From the NCBI RefSeq assembly GCF_000740895.1, contig NC_025263.1, forward strand, positions 1,612,001 through 1,676,000: DNA of 64,000 bases, read 5' to 3'. The DNA is from Theileria orientalis strain Shintoku. Its lineage: Eukaryota > Apicomplexa > Aconoidasida > Piroplasmida > Theileriidae. A program made the translations under genes and the position numbers. Of this stretch, positions 59,994 to 64,000 are shown one piece after another; the stretch's first letter is position 1, and the number at the start of each line of letters is the position of its first letter. The notes beneath the pieces were generated by a model. The model was not told where the DNA came from, made no database searches, and was given only the letters and a program-made list of their open reading frames with translations.

Positions 59994-62900
59994 ATGTATA
60001 AATCACTGATAGTTATAGTTATACTGACTATATTCATTGCGAGTTACTATAAATTTAAATTAAATCCCAGTAAATATATTAATATAAATAAAAATTGTGA
60101 AGTATTTTCAACTCCGTATGTAAATGGCCTGAATAGTATCAGTAGTAAGAATAGTGGCCCATATAACAACACGACCAATATAACGTTTGTGTGTCCGCTT
60201 TCGAACTTACTAAAGAAATCTCCGGATACGGAGATTAAAAATAATGAGTTATTAGTAAATTTCAAAGACTACTACGTCTACGACGAGGGAAATAAGTTAA
60301 TTGACAGAGCAGTGTTAACGACATCAAACTCCGATTTGAACAAGTTCCTGATCTGTAACCACTTTCCAAATAAGGACTGTAAAACAGTCTTTATGTATTT
60401 AGTTGATTCAAACCAGAAAGTAACAGTTAGTCCAGAGACTAATCAATACAACTACGGCCACGAGAGTAATTTTAAAGAGGCAGAGCCCATCTCTCTTAAC
60501 GAGAGTTCACTGGTGTATGATATAGATATAATAAGTAAAAACATAATTAATAAGCACTACGACCCAAATTCTAACGTGTACGAAGTAGAGCTAGGTGAGG
60601 AACTTAAAGAGTCCAAGGAGAAGCCACTCGACAAACAGAAAGACGACGTGCTACTTAAGTTAGACCTTACGAACCCAAATTTAACCTATGAGCTGAACGG
60701 AGTTAAAATAAACGACAATTTGACCTCGTTAAACTCACTGAAACTCAATAATAACAAGTTAGATAGCAGTTACGTACTGGTTAGCCATAATATACTTTCA
60801 AATAAGAGTAGTTTCGTAGTAATCAAGATAAAGTATAAGAGTGCAAAGCTTGATAAATTAAGTAACTCAGTACTGATAAGAGTTACAAGAATATCCAGTA
60901 ACAACTCAGATAAGATTTTATATACAAAGAATAATACTAGTGATACTATTGATGGGAGTAGTTGTAGCACTAACAATAACAACAGTAGTAGTAACATTAT
61001 TGACACTGTCGATAGCAGCGATGGAAGTACAACCGGAGATAATCACATCGATGGCGGGGCACGTCGAATCGTTCATAGTAGGCCTGATGTTCCTCATGTT
61101 CGCTCTGATGATGCTGATAGGAGCGATTCTGAGCTGCTGGGCGCCGTTGATAGTGATAATAATAGCGTCAATGGTGGCAGTAATAGTGAACAGAATGACA
61201 ATAGAAAACCTAGAATATTTAATGAGCCACAAGTCAATACTGACGGCGATACCAATGCTGTAAACAAACTATATAAGAACGGCAATGACGATGACAACGA
61301 TGAGTGGATTTTGACGGAAAACGATGAACAATACGAAAAGTTCGTTTCATTGGATAACTGTCCCCTGAAAGTTGAAGTTATCAGACAGAGCAAGTCACCT
61401 GATGCCATAAATTTCCCTGTATATTTTAATGGATTTAAACTACACACCAATCACTACAAGGTGATTGTTAACAGTTCCACAACCTTTAGCATAAAGTTTA
61501 ACAATAGAACATATAAGTTAAAGGTATCAAATGATCCCATGGATAAAATAACTAATACCAGTGTTGCGGAGAACGTGGGTGACATGGATAGTAGCATCAT
61601 CATTTATGACTCTAGTGCTAATGGTTCCACCGACAACGATTTCGGGAGACCTGAAATTAACATCAATGGTTGGGTAGCGAACTTAGTTACTATGGTCATT
61701 AGGATAATTACACTGGTCAATATAGTCTCCAACATATCAAAATTTTACTTCGAGTCACTAAACTATATAACGTTCCTCATTCTCTTTTACGGATATTTGT
61801 CTGGGAATTTCAACAACAATAGCACGAACAACTCCGCTACTGGAAGTTTACTAAGTAAACTTGCAGAAAAAATAAGTAGTCACCTGTTAATCTACATTGA
61901 TAATGCCAGCAACCTGGTTCCAGTAAGGATGTTTTTGCTACTGAACCTGGTGTACGTCATAAACATGGTTGCCATTATGGGCTACTTGGCAGCGATTGTA
62001 TCTTCCAACTTCAAGCCTAAGTTAGGGAAAAGGCTAAAAAAGATTCAAATTAACATATTGGCTCTATTCATATACCTGTTGTTATTAATGGTGTTGGTGT
62101 TTCTGAAGTTCGACAGGAACAATGAGGACCTGTACATGATAGGCCACAGATTTAACAGCTTCTACTTCAGCTCCATAACCCTATTCTTAACGGTTCTCAT
62201 CATACTGATCATATATCAGCTGTACCCTAGGAGGAGAATGATCCACAGTCTGAATAATACCCTGTTCAACTTCATAGATGACTCAAACAGAGGCAGAATT
62301 TACCCCAACTCTCTGCCCATTAATAGCATTTACAAAAGCTCTAATGAGAGCAGTCCCCTGAACAGCCTCAAGACCATTAGCGGGATTAAACGGACCATTG
62401 GCGACAGCGCTGCGAGCAAAAGCACGTCTCCGAAGAGCGCAGACTCGAATAGCTTCAAGTTCGGGAGCCTCGTGGACTTCCACGGCACTCTGAGCACAAA
62501 CGACAGTGACGATCGAGTGTTAGACGGCTATCAAACTGTGCAAAGCTTCACCAGGCAATCTGACGAACCCAGCGGGAACTCCAAGAGAGACAAGGTCACA
62601 ATAAACGACAAGTACCGCCTGCTATATGTAAACTCACTGATCATGGAAAGCACAATCATCGTAATATACTACATGCTCACTAAGAGGGAAGACGGCATTT
62701 ACCTGGTCAAATTCACATTCTGGCTACTGGTATCTCTGTACATTCAAAGGCTAAGTAGATATTACGACGAGAAGAAGATCAACAAGTACCTGCTCATCAA
62801 GTCGCTCAAGTACATGGTATTGGCAGCTCTGATCAGAATCCACGTCATGGTTCAGAATATGTTTCTGGAGACTGGGTCAGGTGTAGGCAGAGGCAACTTA

Positions 62901-63011
62901 GGGGTATCTATTGGACAGTTGATGTCGATTATTATACTGGTACACGTGAATCAGTGCATAAATCACAAAAGTTTAAACAGATTATACAAATCAGTGTTCA
63001 AAGCCAAGTGA
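59994..63011 (+). CDS. Polytopic membrane protein with large N-terminal ectodomain, function unknown
   Basis: Single exon, 1,005 residues. The first 18 residues (MYKSLIVIVILTIFIASY) are a signal peptide or signal anchor. Then about 540 residues of ectodomain with Cys residues, many N-x-S/T sites and an Asn/Ser/Asp-rich low-complexity part (about 310-410). From about residue 560 there are some seven or eight hydrophobic helices, including LVTMVIRIITLVNIVSNI, YITFLILFYGYL, MFLLLNLVYVINMVAIMGYL, ILALFIYLLLLMVLVF, ITLFLTVLIILIIY and later ones, with a Ser/Lys-rich cytosolic loop (about 770-860) between the fifth and sixth. A large ectodomain plus seven helices is a receptor- or transporter-like layout. 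No family recognised. Confidence 0.7.
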   Translation: MYKSLIVIVILTIFIASYYKFKLNPSKYININKNCEVFSTPYVNGLNSISSKNSGPYNNTTNITFVCPLSNLLKKSPDTEIKNNELLVNFKDYYVYDEGNKLIDRAVLTTSNSDLNKFLICNHFPNKDCKTVFMYLVDSNQKVTVSPETNQYNYGHESNFKEAEPISLNESSLVYDIDIISKNIINKHYDPNSNVYEVELGEELKESKEKPLDKQKDDVLLKLDLTNPNLTYELNGVKINDNLTSLNSLKLNNNKLDSSYVLVSHNILSNKSSFVVIKIKYKSAKLDKLSNSVLIRVTRISSNNSDKILYTKNNTSDTIDGSSCSTNNNNSSSNIIDTVDSSDGSTTGDNHIDGGARRIVHSRPDVPHVRSDDADRSDSELLGAVDSDNNSVNGGSNSEQNDNRKPRIFNEPQVNTDGDTNAVNKLYKNGNDDDNDEWILTENDEQYEKFVSLDNCPLKVEVIRQSKSPDAINFPVYFNGFKLHTNHYKVIVNSSTTFSIKFNNRTYKLKVSNDPMDKITNTSVAENVGDMDSSIIIYDSSANGSTDNDFGRPEININGWVANLVTMVIRIITLVNIVSNISKFYFESLNYITFLILFYGYLSGNFNNNSTNNSATGSLLSKLAEKISSHLLIYIDNASNLVPVRMFLLLNLVYVINMVAIMGYLAAIVSSNFKPKLGKRLKKIQINILALFIYLLLLMVLVFLKFDRNNEDLYMIGHRFNSFYFSSITLFLTVLIILIIYQLYPRRRMIHSLNNTLFNFIDDSNRGRIYPNSLPINSIYKSSNESSPLNSLKTISGIKRTIGDSAASKSTSPKSADSNSFKFGSLVDFHGTLSTNDSDDRVLDGYQTVQSFTRQSDEPSGNSKRDKVTINDKYRLLYVNSLIMESTIIVIYYMLTKREDGIYLVKFTFWLLVSLYIQRLSRYYDEKKINKYLLIKSLKYMVLAALIRIHVMVQNMFLETGSGVGRGNLGVSIGQLMSIIILVHVNQCINHKSLNRLYKSVFKAK

Positions 63012-63425
63012 ATCCAGGGTATTATGGTTGATTCCAAGTAATAAAGACTTATCAAAGGTGAATTTACAAAGGCGAAACTGTAAAATATATAAAAGTAAAG
63101 TGTTGTAAACCAATTTAAATTAAAATGATGGAAAAGGGAGCCACGGAATCAACTAATTTATAAAAAATTGTAGTGTGTGGCGCTGTACTTACAATTCCAT
63201 TAATTTTCATTAACTCTTTATTTTTCAAGGTCTTTATCAGTTTTAGATATTTTTAAAAAATTATACAGCTTGTATATTTTCTATTATATTAACTTTTAGT
63301 TGTATTTCCTATGTTCATTATCTTTACCGCCTATTTTTGCCTCTATTAGTATTAATACAGCCATATAGTCCGCTATAACAAATAGAATAGTATTTAAAAT
63401 ACTTGTTTGTAATAAATAGACTAAA
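63012..63425. other. Intergenic, AT-rich
   Basis: 3' end of the membrane protein gene and promoter of Rpt4. Poly-T runs (TTTATTTTTC) near 63220. No gene seen. Confidence 0.5.
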
Positions 63426-64000
63426 ATGTCCAGAGAATCTAATCAGCCGCCTGACCAATCAAACGGATCAAACTCAAATCCTGATTCGAATAACACCTCA
63501 TCTCCTAACCGCTCGAATGGAGCCGGTAGCCAGCAAACGAGCAACTCTAACACGCAAAATGGTAGTATCAACAGTACAATGCAAAGTACTGTTTCAAACA
63601 CGAGTATCAATCAGGCCACATCGAATCCCAGTATGTCTACCTCTTCTGGGCCAAGTTTGGGACAAACAGTCACCAGTAATTCCCAGCAACCAGCTGCAAC
63701 TCAGCCTAACGTAGGAGAAGACCGTGAGGTGATGATGCAGTACGTGCGAAAGGTGAGAGAGCACAGGGAACTGGAATCGAAGCTGAAGAAACGTAAGTAT
63801 ACACATAGTAAAAATATAATTGAATAGTAAGTATTGTGGATTACATGACGATGTTAGTCAGTGTGTGAATGGTAGTTAATAATTATTTAATAATTATAAT
63901 ACACATTAACGTATGTCATTTGTAGTACGCACGGAGATGAATGAGCTTAACCAGAAGGATAATAAGACAGAAGAGGACCTGAAGGCACTGCAAAGCATAG
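63426..64000 (+). CDS. RPT4: 26S proteasome regulatory ATPase subunit Rpt4 (3' partial)
   Basis: Two exons seen: 63426-63792 and 63926 to the window edge, joined in phase (KLKK / LRTEMNEL). The first ~97 residues are an unusual Ser/Asn/Gln/Thr-rich extension. Then comes the Rpt coiled coil: YVRKVREHRELESKLKK, LRTEMNELNQKDNKTEEDLK and ALQSI. The phrase DLKALQSxGQ marks Rpt4/PSMC6 among the six Rpt subunits. The AAA+ domain lies beyond the window. Rpt4 is part of the hexameric ring that unfolds ubiquitinated substrates and feeds them to the 20S core. The window ends inside exon 2. Confidence 0.85.

Noticed and set aside
1..64000. tRNA, rRNA, snRNA, CRISPR arrays, transposons, retroelements
   Set aside because: I looked for T-loop GTTCRANNC patterns in intergenic DNA, U6 and other snRNA cores, regular spaced direct repeats and transposase or reverse transcriptase motifs, and saw none. 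A covariance-model scan would be decisive for RNAs.

Overview
This window is nuclear DNA of an apicomplexan piroplasm, most likely a Theileria species. A T. orientalis/buffeli-type or T. equi-like genome is my best guess, by inference and not by database match. The evidence is short AT-rich introns (28 to about 410 bases) with GTA/GTG donors and TAG/CAG acceptors, tightly packed genes on both strands, an alveolin (inner membrane complex protein), nuclear-encoded ClpP, RbgA and RbfA homologues with signal peptides that suggest import into the apicoplast, a secreted FAINT-like (DUF529-like) protein, and a 3,520-residue modular gene of the kind seen in piroplasm-specific surface families. Genes were rebuilt by joining exons so that reading phase is kept across each proposed intron; these joins are inferred from sequence and not from transcripts.

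Layout. 1-8.3 kb: end of a type I membrane protein, a possible thioredoxin-fold protein, a possible mitochondrial protein, TRAPPC2-like, HSP20, plastid ClpP, a small four-exon gene, and a seven-exon secreted LamG-like protein. 8.6-15.6 kb: spliceosomal GTPase Snu114 and an Mkt1-like protein. 15.9-20.7 kb: FAINT-like secreted protein and an alveolin. 21.7-28.1 kb: ribosomal protein uS10, NatB acetyltransferase NAA20, a 90-residue single-pass protein, RbgA-like GTPase and RbfA. 28.5-38 kb: a 919-residue polytopic membrane protein with minisatellite-filled introns, a protein with an INCENP-type IN-box, a secreted Asn-rich protein, and Golgi transport protein Got1. 38.4-49 kb: the GC-rich, Asn-Gly-rich giant modular gene. 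49.1-59.6 kb: a giant, probably alpha-solenoid, protein. 60-63 kb: a membrane protein with an N-terminal ectodomain and many transmembrane segments. 63.4 kb to the end: the start of proteasome ATPase Rpt4.

How the genes fit together. Most are housekeeping genes for trafficking (TRAPPC2-like, Got1), splicing (Snu114), translation (uS10, Mkt1), protein turnover (Rpt4, ClpP) and N-terminal acetylation (NAA20). RbgA and RbfA, two organellar ribosome-assembly factors, lie tail to tail with no base between their stop codons. The lineage-specific genes are the FAINT-like protein, the giant modular gene, the LamG-like protein and the Asn-rich secreted protein. The most unusual sequence features are a 177-base segment shared almost exactly by two unrelated coding regions, perfect repeats inside the giant gene, and telomere-like repeats just past that gene's stop codon.

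I saw no tRNA, rRNA, CRISPR array, insertion sequence or retroelement.
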